A stretch of 46,868 nt of DNA, from NCBI GenBank assembly GCA_945901795.1, contig CAMDLP010000022.1, forward strand, positions 1 through 46,868. The letters run 5' to 3'. This DNA comes from Akkermansia muciniphila (lineage in GTDB: Bacteria > Verrucomicrobiota > Verrucomicrobiia > Verrucomicrobiales > Akkermansiaceae). The notes under the pieces are model-generated. The model did not search any database, had not been told where the DNA came from, and saw nothing but the letters and a program-made list of their open reading frames with translations. Below, one piece after another: positions 23,518-32,961 of the stretch (its first letter is position 1; every line of letters starts with the position of its first letter). The position numbers and the translations under genes are program-made.

Positions 23518-25279
23518 CGCGCTTCATATGGCAAAATCCGACAACAATCTGGCAAGCATCACCCGCCAGGCGTCCCGCCCGAAGCGCTGGGATGATCCGC
23601 TGGATCCCGGGATGACCGATGCCACGCTGGACATGCTGATGGCAACGGAACCGTTCGCCAGCATGAACGTGAGCGCGTTTCCCGCCGCCACTCCGCTGCG
23701 CGAGATCTTGAGGGCGGACACGGCCGTGCGGGAGTTCGCCGCCGGAGAAATCGTCCTGCGCAAGGATGATTACGGAACCTCGGCCTTTCTGGTGCTGGAG
23801 GGCGAGGTCCAGGTGATCCTGCGTCCGGACATCGATCCCGAGCTACTGGGCCGCGCACCCAGTGTGAAAAAGAGCTTCATCGGGCGACTCGCCCAATTGT
23901 GGAACAACAACCCGGAACCGGAGGGATGGAGCAAAAAATCCCCACGCGCGAGCGACAACCTCAAAGGCTCCATCAACAAGGAACGTGGTTCCGTTTATTT
24001 GCAGGATTATCCGCAGATCGTTTCCGACGCGCAGACCGCCGCGCTGAAAAAGGGCCAGTTGTTCGGCGAGATTTCAGCGCTCAGCCGCATGCCGAGGACC
24101 GCCACCGTGGTGGCATCCACAGAAACGGCCCGTCTATTGGAATTCAGTTGGGAAGGGCTGCGGGACATCATGCGCTACGATTCCGCATTGAAAACGCAGG
24201 TCGATAAAATCTATCGGGAAAACTCCCTCAAGATTTTCCTAAGGAATCACCCACTCTTCAGCCACCTGGACGAGTCCGGCTATGTCCAATTGTGTGAAGA
24301 AGCCGAGCTGGAAAGTTTCGGCGAATACAACTGGTCCGGCGCCTACCTGAGGCTGGCGAAGGACGGTGACCCGGCGACCTCCGCGAACGAGCCCGTCATC
24401 GTGAGGGAGGGCGAATATAGCAATGGCATCTATATGATCAGGGCCGGATTCTGCCGGGTAAGCCAGAAATATGGCAATGGTGAGCGCACCTTGAACTACA
24501 TCGGGGCGGGCAGCGTGTTCGGTTATGAGGAAATCGCGAACCACTGGAAAAATCCCCGACAAGAGATGCACTCCCTGTACTCGCTTCGCTCGTTGGGATA
24601 CTCGCATCTGATCTTCATTCCAACGGCGTCGCTGGAAAAATACGCGAACCGAAGATTGTCGGAAGCGGATTTTCCGGCCAGTCCCGTGCCGAAAAACATG
24701 TCAAAGCCGGCGGACGAAAGTTCGGCGAACGACGGCACCGCGCCATCAGCCAGCCTGATGGAGTTCATGGCGGAGCATCGTTTCTTCAACGGCACCAAGT
24801 CGATGGTCATTGATATGGACCGCTGCACTCGTTGCGACGATTGCGTGCGCGCCTGCGCATCGACCCACGATGGCAATCCGCGCTTCCTGCGGCATGGACC
24901 GATGATCGACAATCTGATGATCGCGAACGCCTGCATGCACTGCGTGGACCCGGTGTGCATGATCGGTTGTCCGACCGGCGCCATTCACCGGACCAGCTTC
25001 GGCGGAGAAGTCGTGATCAATCCGGCCACCTGCATCGGATGCGGCACCTGTGCCGCGAATTGCCCGTATGATTCGATCCGCATGGTCGAGGTGAGATCAA
25101 GCCAAGGCGAGTTTCTGGTCGATGAAGAGTTCCAACCGATCCTGAAAGCGACCAAGTGCGACTTGTGCGTCGAGCAGACAAGCGGCCCGGCCTGTCAGAA
25201 CGCCTGCCCGCACGATGCCCTCAGCCGGACGGATTTAACCCATGTAACCTCCATCGCACAGTGGCTAAAAAGGAAATAG
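23510..25279 (+). CDS. Two cyclic-nucleotide-binding domains fused to a four-cluster 4Fe-4S protein
   Basis: A 589-residue soluble protein beginning inside the previous gene (ATGCCTAA junction). The first cyclic-nucleotide-binding domain starts with AAGEIVLRKDDYGTSAFLVL. It contains a roughly 55-residue insertion and has the phosphate-binding cassette FGEISALSRMPRTATV, whose Glu and Arg match nucleotide binders. A second, more divergent domain has VREGEYSNGIYMIRAGFCRV and GAGSVFGYEEI without the Arg. From about residue 425 come four 4Fe-4S sites like a DMSO-reductase B subunit: CTRCDDCVRAC, CMHCVDPVCMIGC, CIGCGTCAANC and CDLC...CQNAC. Electron transfer between the flavoprotein and the cytochrome b, gated or sensed by cAMP, is the natural reading. 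The combination is unusual, and the gating is inference. Confidence 0.85.
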   Translation: MPNALHMAKSDNNLASITRQASRPKRWDDPLDPGMTDATLDMLMATEPFASMNVSAFPAATPLREILRADTAVREFAAGEIVLRKDDYGTSAFLVLEGEVQVILRPDIDPELLGRAPSVKKSFIGRLAQLWNNNPEPEGWSKKSPRASDNLKGSINKERGSVYLQDYPQIVSDAQTAALKKGQLFGEISALSRMPRTATVVASTETARLLEFSWEGLRDIMRYDSALKTQVDKIYRENSLKIFLRNHPLFSHLDESGYVQLCEEAELESFGEYNWSGAYLRLAKDGDPATSANEPVIVREGEYSNGIYMIRAGFCRVSQKYGNGERTLNYIGAGSVFGYEEIANHWKNPRQEMHSLYSLRSLGYSHLIFIPTASLEKYANRRLSEADFPASPVPKNMSKPADESSANDGTAPSASLMEFMAEHRFFNGTKSMVIDMDRCTRCDDCVRACASTHDGNPRFLRHGPMIDNLMIANACMHCVDPVCMIGCPTGAIHRTSFGGEVVINPATCIGCGTCAANCPYDSIRMVEVRSSQGEFLVDEEFQPILKATKCDLCVEQTSGPACQNACPHDALSRTDLTHVTSIAQWLKRK

Positions 25280-26097
25280 AACTCATCCGCAGGAGGTTCG
25301 GTAGCGGGTTGATGACCACTCTGGCAGTCGTCGGATTGCTGCTGGCCTATATCAAATACGCGCCGTTGTATCCGCGCCACGCCTACCTGAGTGGCTGGGT
25401 GCTGTTCGCGGCGATGCTGTTCCTAACATTCTTCAACCTCCGCAAGCGGGTTCCTTTCCTGCGCCTCGGCAGTGCCAGCTTCTGGCTGCAACTGCATCTC
25501 TACGTGGGAATATTCTCGGGCGCGTTGTTTTTCGTGCACATCGGCGGGTCATGGCCCGCGGGGATATTTCATCAACTGCTCGCTTTGATCTACGTGGTGG
25601 TGTTCGTGACGGGAGTGCTCGGGCTATGGATCAGCCGCGCGTTTCCACGGATGCTCACGGTCGCCGGATATGAGACCCCGTTCGAGCGGATCCCCTACGC
25701 CCGGAGGAACCTGCGTGAAGAAGCCGAAGCGCTGGTATTGGCAGGCGTCGATGGCCAGACGTCACCCGTCATCGCGGAGTTTTATTCTAGAAAACTCGGG
25801 ATGTTTTTCACCAGACCGTACAACCGGTGGGCGCACCTTCGGCAGTCACGCGCTCCGCAGGCCGCACATGTCTCCCAGTTTGATGAGGTGCAAAGATATG
25901 CCAGGAGGGGCGAGGGTGAAATGCTTGACAAGCTGAGGGACCTCGTCGCCCGAAAGCACATGCTCGATTACCAGTATTCGCTGCAGTCCGCACTGCGGTT
26001 GTGGCTCTTCGCGCATATTCCGCTCAGCTATTCCCTGCTGATCTTCAGCGTACTGCATATCATCCTCGTCCATGCGTTTTCCGGATCCGTCTCATGA
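25261..26097 (+). CDS. Dihaem cytochrome b-type membrane subunit
   Basis: A 278-residue inner-membrane protein. GTG 25261 is taken as the start because it overlaps the previous stop by 19 bp and leaves a short basic N-terminus; ATG 25312 is an alternative. Five hydrophobic segments lie near residues 16-33, 44-59, 74-95, 103-124 and 246-271. Two of them carry the H-X13-H spacing of bis-histidine b haems: His79/His93 and His252/His266, a strong sign of two transmembrane haems. A soluble loop of about 115 residues (130-245) separates helices four and five. It would accept electrons from the 4Fe-4S protein or exchange them with quinone, and pass them to the periplasmic decahaem protein, whose gene overlaps it by ATGA. 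No named family recognised. Confidence 0.78.
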   Translation: MAKKEIELIRRRFGSGLMTTLAVVGLLLAYIKYAPLYPRHAYLSGWVLFAAMLFLTFFNLRKRVPFLRLGSASFWLQLHLYVGIFSGALFFVHIGGSWPAGIFHQLLALIYVVVFVTGVLGLWISRAFPRMLTVAGYETPFERIPYARRNLREEAEALVLAGVDGQTSPVIAEFYSRKLGMFFTRPYNRWAHLRQSRAPQAAHVSQFDEVQRYARRGEGEMLDKLRDLVARKHMLDYQYSLQSALRLWLFAHIPLSYSLLIFSVLHIILVHAFSGSVS

Positions 26098-27809
26098 AAG
26101 CCAGTCAACAGTCGCCGATATTTCCCTCGAAAGAGTATGTCCGCCCCAATCTGGATTGGGAGTGCGGGCATCTCTGCGAGGGTTGCCCATGCCGGATCGG
26201 GCCTACCCCCAAGGGCAAGTGCAGGGCGACCTATGAATGCACGCCCCGGTTAGAAGTAAAACCGGGAGAAGCAAAAGGACACTGGACTTGCACGCGCCCG
26301 CGAACCGGCGGTGGCAAGTGCGAGAACGGCCCGCTTCCGGACGGAACTTGCTGCAATGCAATCCCCAAATGCCAACCGCGCAGGACCCTTCGAGCCATCC
26401 GCAAGCGTGTCGTCGGGTTCACCATCATCGCCAGTTTTCTCATCCTGTTCGTAGGCGTCAGTCGCAATCTGCGGGATGAATTCACCAATCCGGGCCCTAT
26501 CTCCAGCGTTCACGCGAGTGCGACTTTCGCGGACATCCACACGAAGCAATCGGGTGGCGATACCAGCAGTTGCGCCGCTTGTCACGAGGGCGCAAGGCAT
26601 GTGGATTCTTGGCACTCCAAGGCATTCGATGCGTTCAAACACGGGCTGGCACCAGCCGAGTTGATCCAGAAAGGACCGCTCGCAAGCTCCGCGATGGATA
26701 CTAACTGCTTGTCCTGCCACGAGGGCAAAAAGTTCCACCAGCCGAACATGGCCGCCGAATTCGCCTGCCACGAATGCCATAAGGAACATCAAGGCAGCGG
26801 ATTCATGCCGGAGGTGAACAGCAGTTATTGCACGTCATGCCACGGTTCCGCCGAGCTCATGGCCGCCTCACGGGAAATAGGAGCGAAGACCGACCCGCAT
26901 GCCTTTTCTTCGTTCGCATCCGGCGCCGGCCTGAAGGTCCAATCGCGCGAACGGCCGGAAAAAGGCCATACCGACGTGATCACCGGGTTTCATCTCGATC
27001 ACCCCGAGTTCCGGCAGATCCGGGACGGCACCCGCGATGAAAACTCGCTGAAATTCAATCACGCGGTCCACCTGCGGACGGGGAAGATCCCGCGAACCCT
27101 GAATTGCAATGACTGCCACCAACGCGACAGCAGGGGCGAATACCAACAGCCGATCACCTACGAGAAACATTGCGTCGAATGCCATACCCTCCAGTTCGAT
27201 CCGGCCACACCCGCTGACAAAAACAAGCCCGGAATCTATCTGCCGCATGGCGATCCCTACTACGTCCGCGCGTTCCTGCGCAGCCTCAACATCCAATACG
27301 AGGAGTATGGCCGAAGCCATGAGGGCATCACGCGCCGGGATGAACTCAATGACTACGTAAAGGGAAAAAAAGTCGGCATCGAAAAGCTGTATGAAACCGG
27401 CGAAAACTTGGAGCGCTCGGTATTCTTCGCGGACATGAAGGGAGAGATCCCCGGTGGACTCCGGGCGCCATTCGCGGGTTGCGCGACGTGCCATGACGTG
27501 TCGGAACCCAAGAGTGACAATGCGACTCCTGCGATCAGGAAGGTCGCGGTCCCCGACCGGTGGATGACGCTTGGGAAATTCAATCACGACATGCACCAGA
27601 AAGGGCTGAGTTGCGTTGATTGCCACCAAGTGATGCACAGTGAACTCACCAGCGATCTCAACCTGCCGTCCATCAAGTCCTGCGTGGAGTGTCACAGTCC
27701 CAAGGGAGGAATTGATCACCGCTGCACAAGCTGCCACACCTATCACAATAGCCAGCCGGGCGGACCTTTCCCGAAATCCCCCGACGCATCAATCAAGCCC
27801 GGAAACTGA
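26094..27809 (+). CDS. Membrane-anchored decahaem cytochrome with a cysteine-rich cytoplasmic domain
   Basis: A 571-residue protein from ATG 26094, start overlapping the cytochrome b stop. Residues 1-100 contain 11 cysteines at 24, 28, 31, 33, 43, 49, 66, 76, 86, 87 and 93, in blocks CEGCPCRIGPTPKGKC, WTCTRPRTGGGKC and GPLPDGTCC. A basic stretch (RRTLRAIRKR) and one membrane helix (VVGFTIIASFLILFVGV, 107-123) follow, so the cysteine domain should be cytoplasmic and the rest periplasmic. Ten CXXCH motifs follow (CAACH, CLSCH, CHECH, CTSCH, CNDCH, CVECH, CATCH, CVDCH, CVECH, CTSCH). The cysteine domain could hold Fe-S clusters or zinc. This gives a possible route for electrons from cytoplasm to periplasm in one chain. 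No signal-peptide cleavage is expected. Confidence 0.85.
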   Translation: MKASQQSPIFPSKEYVRPNLDWECGHLCEGCPCRIGPTPKGKCRATYECTPRLEVKPGEAKGHWTCTRPRTGGGKCENGPLPDGTCCNAIPKCQPRRTLRAIRKRVVGFTIIASFLILFVGVSRNLRDEFTNPGPISSVHASATFADIHTKQSGGDTSSCAACHEGARHVDSWHSKAFDAFKHGLAPAELIQKGPLASSAMDTNCLSCHEGKKFHQPNMAAEFACHECHKEHQGSGFMPEVNSSYCTSCHGSAELMAASREIGAKTDPHAFSSFASGAGLKVQSRERPEKGHTDVITGFHLDHPEFRQIRDGTRDENSLKFNHAVHLRTGKIPRTLNCNDCHQRDSRGEYQQPITYEKHCVECHTLQFDPATPADKNKPGIYLPHGDPYYVRAFLRSLNIQYEEYGRSHEGITRRDELNDYVKGKKVGIEKLYETGENLERSVFFADMKGEIPGGLRAPFAGCATCHDVSEPKSDNATPAIRKVAVPDRWMTLGKFNHDMHQKGLSCVDCHQVMHSELTSDLNLPSIKSCVECHSPKGGIDHRCTSCHTYHNSQPGGPFPKSPDASIKPGN

Positions 27810-27869
27810 CAGACTCCGTCTAATGGCTGTGTCAGGCGCAGCCGCCGAAACCCGATCCAATGGCATTCC

Positions 27870-30545
27870 GTGACCACCGCCGAACAAAATCGCCTGGCTG
27901 AGCGCTCGACCGAGCCGGTCCCGCCGTGGCGGCGTTGGGGCACTTTCGTTTCCGACCGTGCGTGGGGCACGGTGCGGGAGGATTACAGTGAGGATGGCGA
28001 AGCCTGGGGTTTCTTTCCGCACGATCTCGCTCGCAGCAAGGCGTATCGCTGGGGCGAGGACGCCATCGCCGGCTGGTGCGACCGCTATCAACTTTTGGTT
28101 CTCGGCTGGGCGTTTTGGAACGGGCGCGATCCGATTTTGAAAGAACGGCTCTTCGGTCTCGTTCCGGACGAGGCGAACCACGGCGAGGACGTGAAGGAAT
28201 ACTATTTCCACCTCGACGCCACGCCGACGCATTCCTACTGCAAGTTCCTCTACAAATATCCGCAGGCAGAATTTCCCTATGCGCAACTCATCGCGGAGAA
28301 TCAGAAGCGTTCGCCGCAGGAACGTGAGTTCGAGTTGCTAGATACCGGCATCTTCGACGACGACCGCTACTTCGATATCTTCATCGAGTACGCGAAGGGC
28401 GCAGCGGACGACACTTGCATCCGCATCGAGATTTGCAACCGCGCGGCGGAGGCGGCGAGCCTCCATGTCATCCCGCAACTTTGGTTCCGCAACACCTGGG
28501 GATGGACGCCGCCGGGCAAACCCGCGCCCGCCATCACGCTTGGGAAAAATTCAGCCAGTCACTCCACGCTCGAAGTCGGAGAAGAGCACGTTGATTCGCT
28601 CGCGCATCTGCCGCATCGGTATGCGATGGGCGTGCTGGAATTCCACGGCCCACCGGGAGCGATGCCGTTGTTCACCGAGAACGAAACGAACTCTGAACGC
28701 GTCTTCGGCAAGGGGGGCAAGAGTCGCACGCCGTTCGTGAAAGATGCTTTTCATCGCAACATCATCGGCGGCGAGGCGTGCGTCAATCCTGCGAACACCG
28801 GCTCGAAGGCGGGGTTGCATTACGCGAAGCTGGAAGTTCCCGCGCACGGCTCGGTCGTGATGCGGTTCCGGCTAACGAATGAGAAACTCTCCGACCCGCT
28901 CGCGGAGGTGGACACGATCGTTTCGCAACGCCGCGCGGAAGCCGATGAGTTCTACAACGCGATTCATCCCGCGACCGCGAGCGCGGACGAGAAGCGCATC
29001 CAGCGCACCGCGCTTGCGGGCTTGCTGTGGACGAAACAGTTTTACCTGTTCAACGTCCATACGTGGCTCAAGGGCGACAACCCTAACTGGAAGCCGCCTG
29101 CGTCACGCAAGACCATCCGCAATTTCCACTGGCGGCACATCCACACGATGCGCGTAATGACGATGCCGGACAAATGGGAGTATCCGTGGTTCGCCGCGTG
29201 GGATCTGGCGTTCCAGACCGTGCCGCTCGCACTCGTTGACCCGGACTATGCGAAGGAGCAACTCTGGCTGCTGCTGTTCGAACAGTTCCAGCATCCGAGC
29301 GGGCAGATTCCCGCCTACGAATGGGAGTTTTCCGACTTGAATCCACCCGTCCACGCGTGGGCGGTGTGGCGGGTGTTCAACATGGATCGGATCCGTAGCG
29401 GAAAACCCGACCGGCTGTTCCTTGAGAAATGTTTCCACAAGCTGATGATGAATTTCGCTTGGTGGGTCAACAAGGTGGACGCCGAGGGCAACAATGTTTT
29501 CGAAGGCGGCTTCCTCGGCCTCGACAATATCACGCTGATCGACCGCAGTCTCAAATGCGCTTCCGGCGCGCAACTCCAGCAGTCCGACGCGACCGGTTGG
29601 ATGGGGATGTTCTGTTTGAACCTCATGCGCATCGCCCTCGAACTCGCGAAGGAGAACAAGGCTTACGAAAGTTTGGCGTTCAAGTTCTTCGAGCACTTCC
29701 TCTACATCGGCGCGGCGATGAAAGATCGCGGGGGCAAAGGTTACGAGCTTTGGGATGAGAAGGACGGATTCTTTTACGACGTGCTGGAATTTCCCGACGG
29801 CAGCTTCCACAAGTTCCGCGTGCGTTCGCTCGTCGGTTTGATCCCGCTGTTCGCCGTCGAGCGGTTGGAGGAGGACTGGATCAAGCCATTCCCGGAGTTC
29901 CACAAAAATTTCTGTTGGATCATGCGGAACCGCCCCGATCTCGTCGGACCGTGCGTGACCACGATGCAGGTGGACGGCCACACCACGCACGTCCTCGCCG
30001 TCATCGAGCCCGAACAGATGCGCCGCGTGCTGTCCTTCGTGTGGGATCCCGCCGAGTTCCGCAGCGACTATGGTCTTCGCTCGCTGTCGAAATTTCACGA
30101 ATCGCATCCGGTGCAATACGAGTCCAGCACCGTGCGTTACGAACCGGCGGAGGCGCTGGAGAAATTGAAGGGCGGCAATTCCAACTGGCGTGGCCCGGTC
30201 TGGTTGCCCACGAACTTCATGATGATCGAGTCGCTGCGCAAACTGCGCAAAGCCTACGGCGAATCCTTCAGTGTGCCCGCGAGCGATCCCGGGCAAGGCG
30301 AAGTGACGCTCGAAGAGATGGCGCGCGGGTTTTCCAACCGGCTCATCCAGATGTTCGGTCGCGACGCCCAACACCGCCGCGCCATCCACGGCGTGTCAGA
30401 AAAATTCCAGACCGATCCGCACTGGCGCGACCTGCCGCTCTTCCATGAATATTTCCACGGCGACACCGGCGAAGGCCTGGGCGCTTCGCACCAAACCGGC
30501 TGGACCGCGCTCGTGGCGTCGCTGATCGACGAGTGGCGGAAGTAG
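27870..30545 (+). CDS. GH63/MGH1-like glucosidase
   Basis: An 891-residue cytoplasmic protein from GTG 27870; the ATG at 27860 is out of frame. Family-like blocks include [20 protein letters not shown], then [14 protein letters not shown], then [13 protein letters not shown], all typical of the large bacterial glucosidase group related to GH63 and mannosylglycerate hydrolase. The C-terminal half should form an (alpha/alpha)6 barrel, with [14 protein letters not shown] and [18 protein letters not shown] as likely active-site segments. No signal peptide, so it probably acts on an internal glucoside such as a compatible solute or glycogen-derived oligosaccharide; the substrate is not evident. 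It follows the decahaem gene by 60 bp on the same strand but has no obvious link to electron transfer. It converges on the MscS-type gene, 10 bp apart. Confidence 0.82.
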   Translation: MTTAEQNRLAERSTEPVPPWRRWGTFVSDRAWGTVREDYSEDGEAWGFFPHDLARSKAYRWGEDAIAGWCDRYQLLVLGWAFWNGRDPILKERLFGLVPDEANHGEDVKEYYFHLDATPTHSYCKFLYKYPQAEFPYAQLIAENQKRSPQEREFELLDTGIFDDDRYFDIFIEYAKGAADDTCIRIEICNRAAEAASLHVIPQLWFRNTWGWTPPGKPAPAITLGKNSASHSTLEVGEEHVDSLAHLPHRYAMGVLEFHGPPGAMPLFTENETNSERVFGKGGKSRTPFVKDAFHRNIIGGEACVNPANTGSKAGLHYAKLEVPAHGSVVMRFRLTNEKLSDPLAEVDTIVSQRRAEADEFYNAIHPATASADEKRIQRTALAGLLWTKQFYLFNVHTWLKGDNPNWKPPASRKTIRNFHWRHIHTMRVMTMPDKWEYPWFAAWDLAFQTVPLALVDPDYAKEQLWLLLFEQFQHPSGQIPAYEWEFSDLNPPVHAWAVWRVFNMDRIRSGKPDRLFLEKCFHKLMMNFAWWVNKVDAEGNNVFEGGFLGLDNITLIDRSLKCASGAQLQQSDATGWMGMFCLNLMRIALELAKENKAYESLAFKFFEHFLYIGAAMKDRGGKGYELWDEKDGFFYDVLEFPDGSFHKFRVRSLVGLIPLFAVERLEEDWIKPFPEFHKNFCWIMRNRPDLVGPCVTTMQVDGHTTHVLAVIEPEQMRRVLSFVWDPAEFRSDYGLRSLSKFHESHPVQYESSTVRYEPAEALEKLKGGNSNWRGPVWLPTNFMMIESLRKLRKAYGESFSVPASDPGQGEVTLEEMARGFSNRLIQMFGRDAQHRRAIHGVSEKFQTDPHWRDLPLFHEYFHGDTGEGLGASHQTGWTALVASLIDEWRK

Positions 30546-30555
30546 ATCCAACACC

Positions 30556-32058
30556 TCAACCCGCCGGGTCGCTGAAGAAGCTGTGGATCCGCTCGCTCCA
30601 GCTGCGGTGTTGGGGTGGAAGTGATTCGGGCTTGCCACTGCCTCCATGAAGGGCCTCCAGCCGTTCTGATTGACGGCGCTCCAGCAGTTCCCCGAGGCGT
30701 CCGGCGAGTGCCGGATTGGCTTCAATAAGTGGGGAAATGTCCTTCTTGCGGATTTCAAGAACCAGGGTGTCCGTTTCCGCGCAAACGGTGGCGTTGCGAG
30801 GCTCCCCGGTCAGCAGGGAGATTTCCCCGAAGTATTCGCCAGGTCCTAACTTCGCGAGGACAACCTGCGAGCCGGCATCGGATTGCCCCGCGACTTCCAC
30901 TCGTCCGTCGAGAATGACAAACATCGAATCGCCGGTTTCGCCGCAGGAGACCAAGGCTTCACCCGGACCGAAGAGGACGATCATGCCATTGGCAACCAAG
31001 GTCCGGGCTTCCTCGGTCGTTAGACAATCGAGGGCCTTGCCAGCGACGATTTCCGCGGCACTGGCTTTCGCGTCGGCGAAATACCCGGGTTCGTTCGGCT
31101 TGCGGACTTCAAGCGAGCGGATGGGAAAGGGAATGCGGATATCGCGGCGTTTGAGCTCGTACCAAAGTGCGGTGCGGATGCCATCGCAGGCGTTGTTGTA
31201 AAGGCTGGCTTGGCGCATCCAGACCCGTAATTCATAGAGGATGGAATGGTCGCCGAACTCGCAGAGAAAGACCGTGGGAGCCGGAGACTCGATGATGCCT
31301 TGGACATTTGCGGCGGCAGCGAGAAGCGCCTGTTTGGCAAGGGCGGGCGGCACGTCGTAGTCGAGGCCGATCCGCAGGCGGATGCCGTGTTCCGGAGTCG
31401 GATAGTTGAGGTTGACGATGCGGTTCCTGACGACTTCACTGTTAGGAATTTCAAAGGAGACCAGGTCGTTGTTGACCAAGCGGGTGGAACGCCAGTTGAT
31501 CTCAGTGACTTCCGCGCGGTCGCCCTTTTCTCCGAGCAGGAGCCAGTCGCCGACGCGGTAGGCACGGGTCATGTGGATGCTGAATCCGGCGATGACGTTG
31601 CCGAGCAGATCCTGCATCGCGAAGCCCAGAATCACGGCGGCGATCCCCGAGGTGGCTAACAGGCCGGTGAGTTCCAGTCGGTACCCCCATTTGAGGATGG
31701 AGGAGCCCGCGACAAGAACAACGAGCACACCGCCGAGTTGGCGCAGGATGATGGGGATGTGGATTTTCCGGCGATGGGCAAGCCAGGCACCGCAAATCAG
31801 ACGGTCGAACAATACCCAGAGAAGCAGCGCGGTGGTGAAAACCAGCGCCGCCCCGAGGTGATTTACCCAAGCTTCCCGAATAAAGAATACGCGTCCCGCG
31901 GTCCAGACGCCCAGCGGAAGCGCGAAAAGGTGGAAACTGAGCCGGGGTGGCCGCTCCATCCGGCGGAATAGCAGATGGAAGACGATCCAGACGACGACAT
32001 GAATCGCAATCGCCAGCCCGGCGGTTTTGGCCAAGAGCTGCTGCAATTCGGGATTCAT
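30556..32058 (-). CDS. MscS-family channel with C-terminal cyclic-nucleotide-binding domain
   Basis: A 500-residue inner-membrane channel. Hydrophobic helices occupy the first 150 residues, and the pore-lining MscS helix with its signature [20 protein letters not shown] continues into [11 protein letters not shown]. The beta domain ([19 protein letters not shown]) and the alpha/beta cytoplasmic cage follow. About residues 355-470 form a cyclic-nucleotide-binding domain with a complete phosphate-binding cassette, [16 protein letters not shown]. Proteins of this design (bCNG group) are usually weakly mechanosensitive and may be gated by cAMP. An adenylate cyclase is encoded 1.9 kb away, so the ligand could be made locally. 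A sigma70-like promoter sits so close that the mRNA may be leaderless. Confidence 0.87.
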   Translation of the reverse strand: MNPELQQLLAKTAGLAIAIHVVVWIVFHLLFRRMERPPRLSFHLFALPLGVWTAGRVFFIREAWVNHLGAALVFTTALLLWVLFDRLICGAWLAHRRKIHIPIILRQLGGVLVVLVAGSSILKWGYRLELTGLLATSGIAAVILGFAMQDLLGNVIAGFSIHMTRAYRVGDWLLLGEKGDRAEVTEINWRSTRLVNNDLVSFEIPNSEVVRNRIVNLNYPTPEHGIRLRIGLDYDVPPALAKQALLAAAANVQGIIESPAPTVFLCEFGDHSILYELRVWMRQASLYNNACDGIRTALWYELKRRDIRIPFPIRSLEVRKPNEPGYFADAKASAAEIVAGKALDCLTTEEARTLVANGMIVLFGPGEALVSCGETGDSMFVILDGRVEVAGQSDAGSQVVLAKLGPGEYFGEISLLTGEPRNATVCAETDTLVLEIRKKDISPLIEANPALAGRLGELLERRQSERLEALHGGSGKPESLPPQHRSWSERIHSFFSDPAG

Positions 32059-32063
32059 GCCCG

Positions 32064-32091
32064 CTTATACAAAATCAACCGCCCATGTCAC
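32064..32091 (-). promoter_or_regulatory. Sigma70-like promoter of the MscS-type gene
   Basis: Read on the minus strand: -35 GTGACA (32086-32091), 16-bp spacer, -10 TATAAG (32064-32069). Each hexamer matches the consensus at five of six positions. Transcription would begin at about 32057-32058, on the ATG itself, giving a leaderless message. Confidence 0.5.
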
Positions 32092-32104
32092 GATTTCTAA
32101 TGGC

Positions 32105-32132
32105 AACCCTGACGGAGTCGTCAGGGTTTTTT
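32105..32132 (+). terminator. Intrinsic terminator facing the plus strand
   Basis: Perfect 10-bp stem AACCCTGACG (32105-32114) and CGTCAGGGTT (32119-32128), loop GAGT, with a run of six T on the plus strand (32127-32132). It lies between two minus-strand genes, so its orientation does not match either one. It may end an unannotated plus-strand or antisense transcript, or work poorly in reverse after the FecR gene. Confidence 0.6.
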
Positions 32133-32167
32133 GGGTCAGCTTTGAAACTATCCTTGGTGCTGACCCA

Positions 32168-32956
32168 TCATGGCGCGTTAGGATTGTCACCCGGCGTTCC
32201 ATTTGGGGACCGTGGGGGAGGCGGTTGTGCTGCGTCCAAGATGCTGCGCGAGTTCCGGTTGCCGGGTCCTGAGATGATGTAGTTGGTAGGGAGCAGGTCA
32301 CCTTGGCGCTTTGCGAGTAATTGTTCTTGGATCGTTTGTTGGATCCGCTCTCTGGCCAAGGGCGGCAGCGGGCCGAAGGTCCCCTGTCCTGCGAGGGGCG
32401 AGGTGGCAACCAGCTTGGCGATATCGATGGTCACCGGTTCAGGAATCACCGTGGCATCCGGGTGCATGATGATCATCTTGCCGGCTGGCACGGAGACGCT
32501 GGTTTTGCTGCCGTTGATCGAGAGTTTCTGGGTGCCTTCCAAAGTGAGGAGCTTGATCCACTTTCCGGGGCTATATTCGAACATCACCGTGGTGCCGGTG
32601 ATGGCCGCGGTGACGGTGGCGGTCCGGATCGTGGCTCCACCTGCATTTTTGGGAACCTGGAGCAAAACCGATCCTTGCTTCAATTCCACGTTGCGGCCGC
32701 CTTCGCGAAAGCTGAAGACGGAGTTCTGCCCGAGGCGGGTGATGGTGCTGTCATTGAAGGTGAGTTCGGTGCGCGACGAGCGGCCGGTCTGCACCGACGA
32801 AGGCGTGGCGACTTTCTCGCCGATCGCGGCGGGGTGGGCCGCGCTTGAGCCTGGATAGATCTGCACTTCATTGACGGCAGCGGTCACGTTCGCCATCTGA
32901 AGCGTGTCGGCGGCGGCGGGGATGAGCAAGGCGAGGAGCGGGATGAAAATTTTCAT
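32168..32956 (-). CDS. Secreted FecR-domain protein
   Basis: A 262-residue exported protein from ATG 32954-32956 with signal peptide MKIFIPLLALLIPAAADT. The FecR-type beta domain covers about residues 30-180: PAAIGEKVATPSSVQTGRSS, LTFNDSTITRLGQNSVFSF, LKQGSVLLQVPKNAGGATI and TVTAAITGTTVMFEYSP. In this common bacterial form the domain is periplasmic and separate from any sigma factor, and no ECF sigma gene is in the window. The C-terminal 60 residues are Pro/Asn-rich and disordered. It follows the outer-membrane protein gene by 5 bp and is divergent from a CHASE2 cyclase, a neighbourhood that suggests sensing at the envelope. A longer frame upstream to 33004 is rejected for lack of a signal sequence. 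Confidence 0.8.
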   Translation of the reverse strand: MKIFIPLLALLIPAAADTLQMANVTAAVNEVQIYPGSSAAHPAAIGEKVATPSSVQTGRSSRTELTFNDSTITRLGQNSVFSFREGGRNVELKQGSVLLQVPKNAGGATIRTATVTAAITGTTVMFEYSPGKWIKLLTLEGTQKLSINGSKTSVSVPAGKMIIMHPDATVIPEPVTIDIAKLVATSPLAGQGTFGPLPPLARERIQQTIQEQLLAKRQGDLLPTNYIISGPGNRNSRSILDAAQPPPPRSPNGTPGDNPNAP

Positions 32957-32961
32957 GTAAG

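Noticed and set aside
29103-30389. 428-codon minus-strand frame inside the GH63-type gene
   Set aside because: Complement of a well recognised glycosidase; His/Arg/Val-rich composition typical of antisense frames at high GC.
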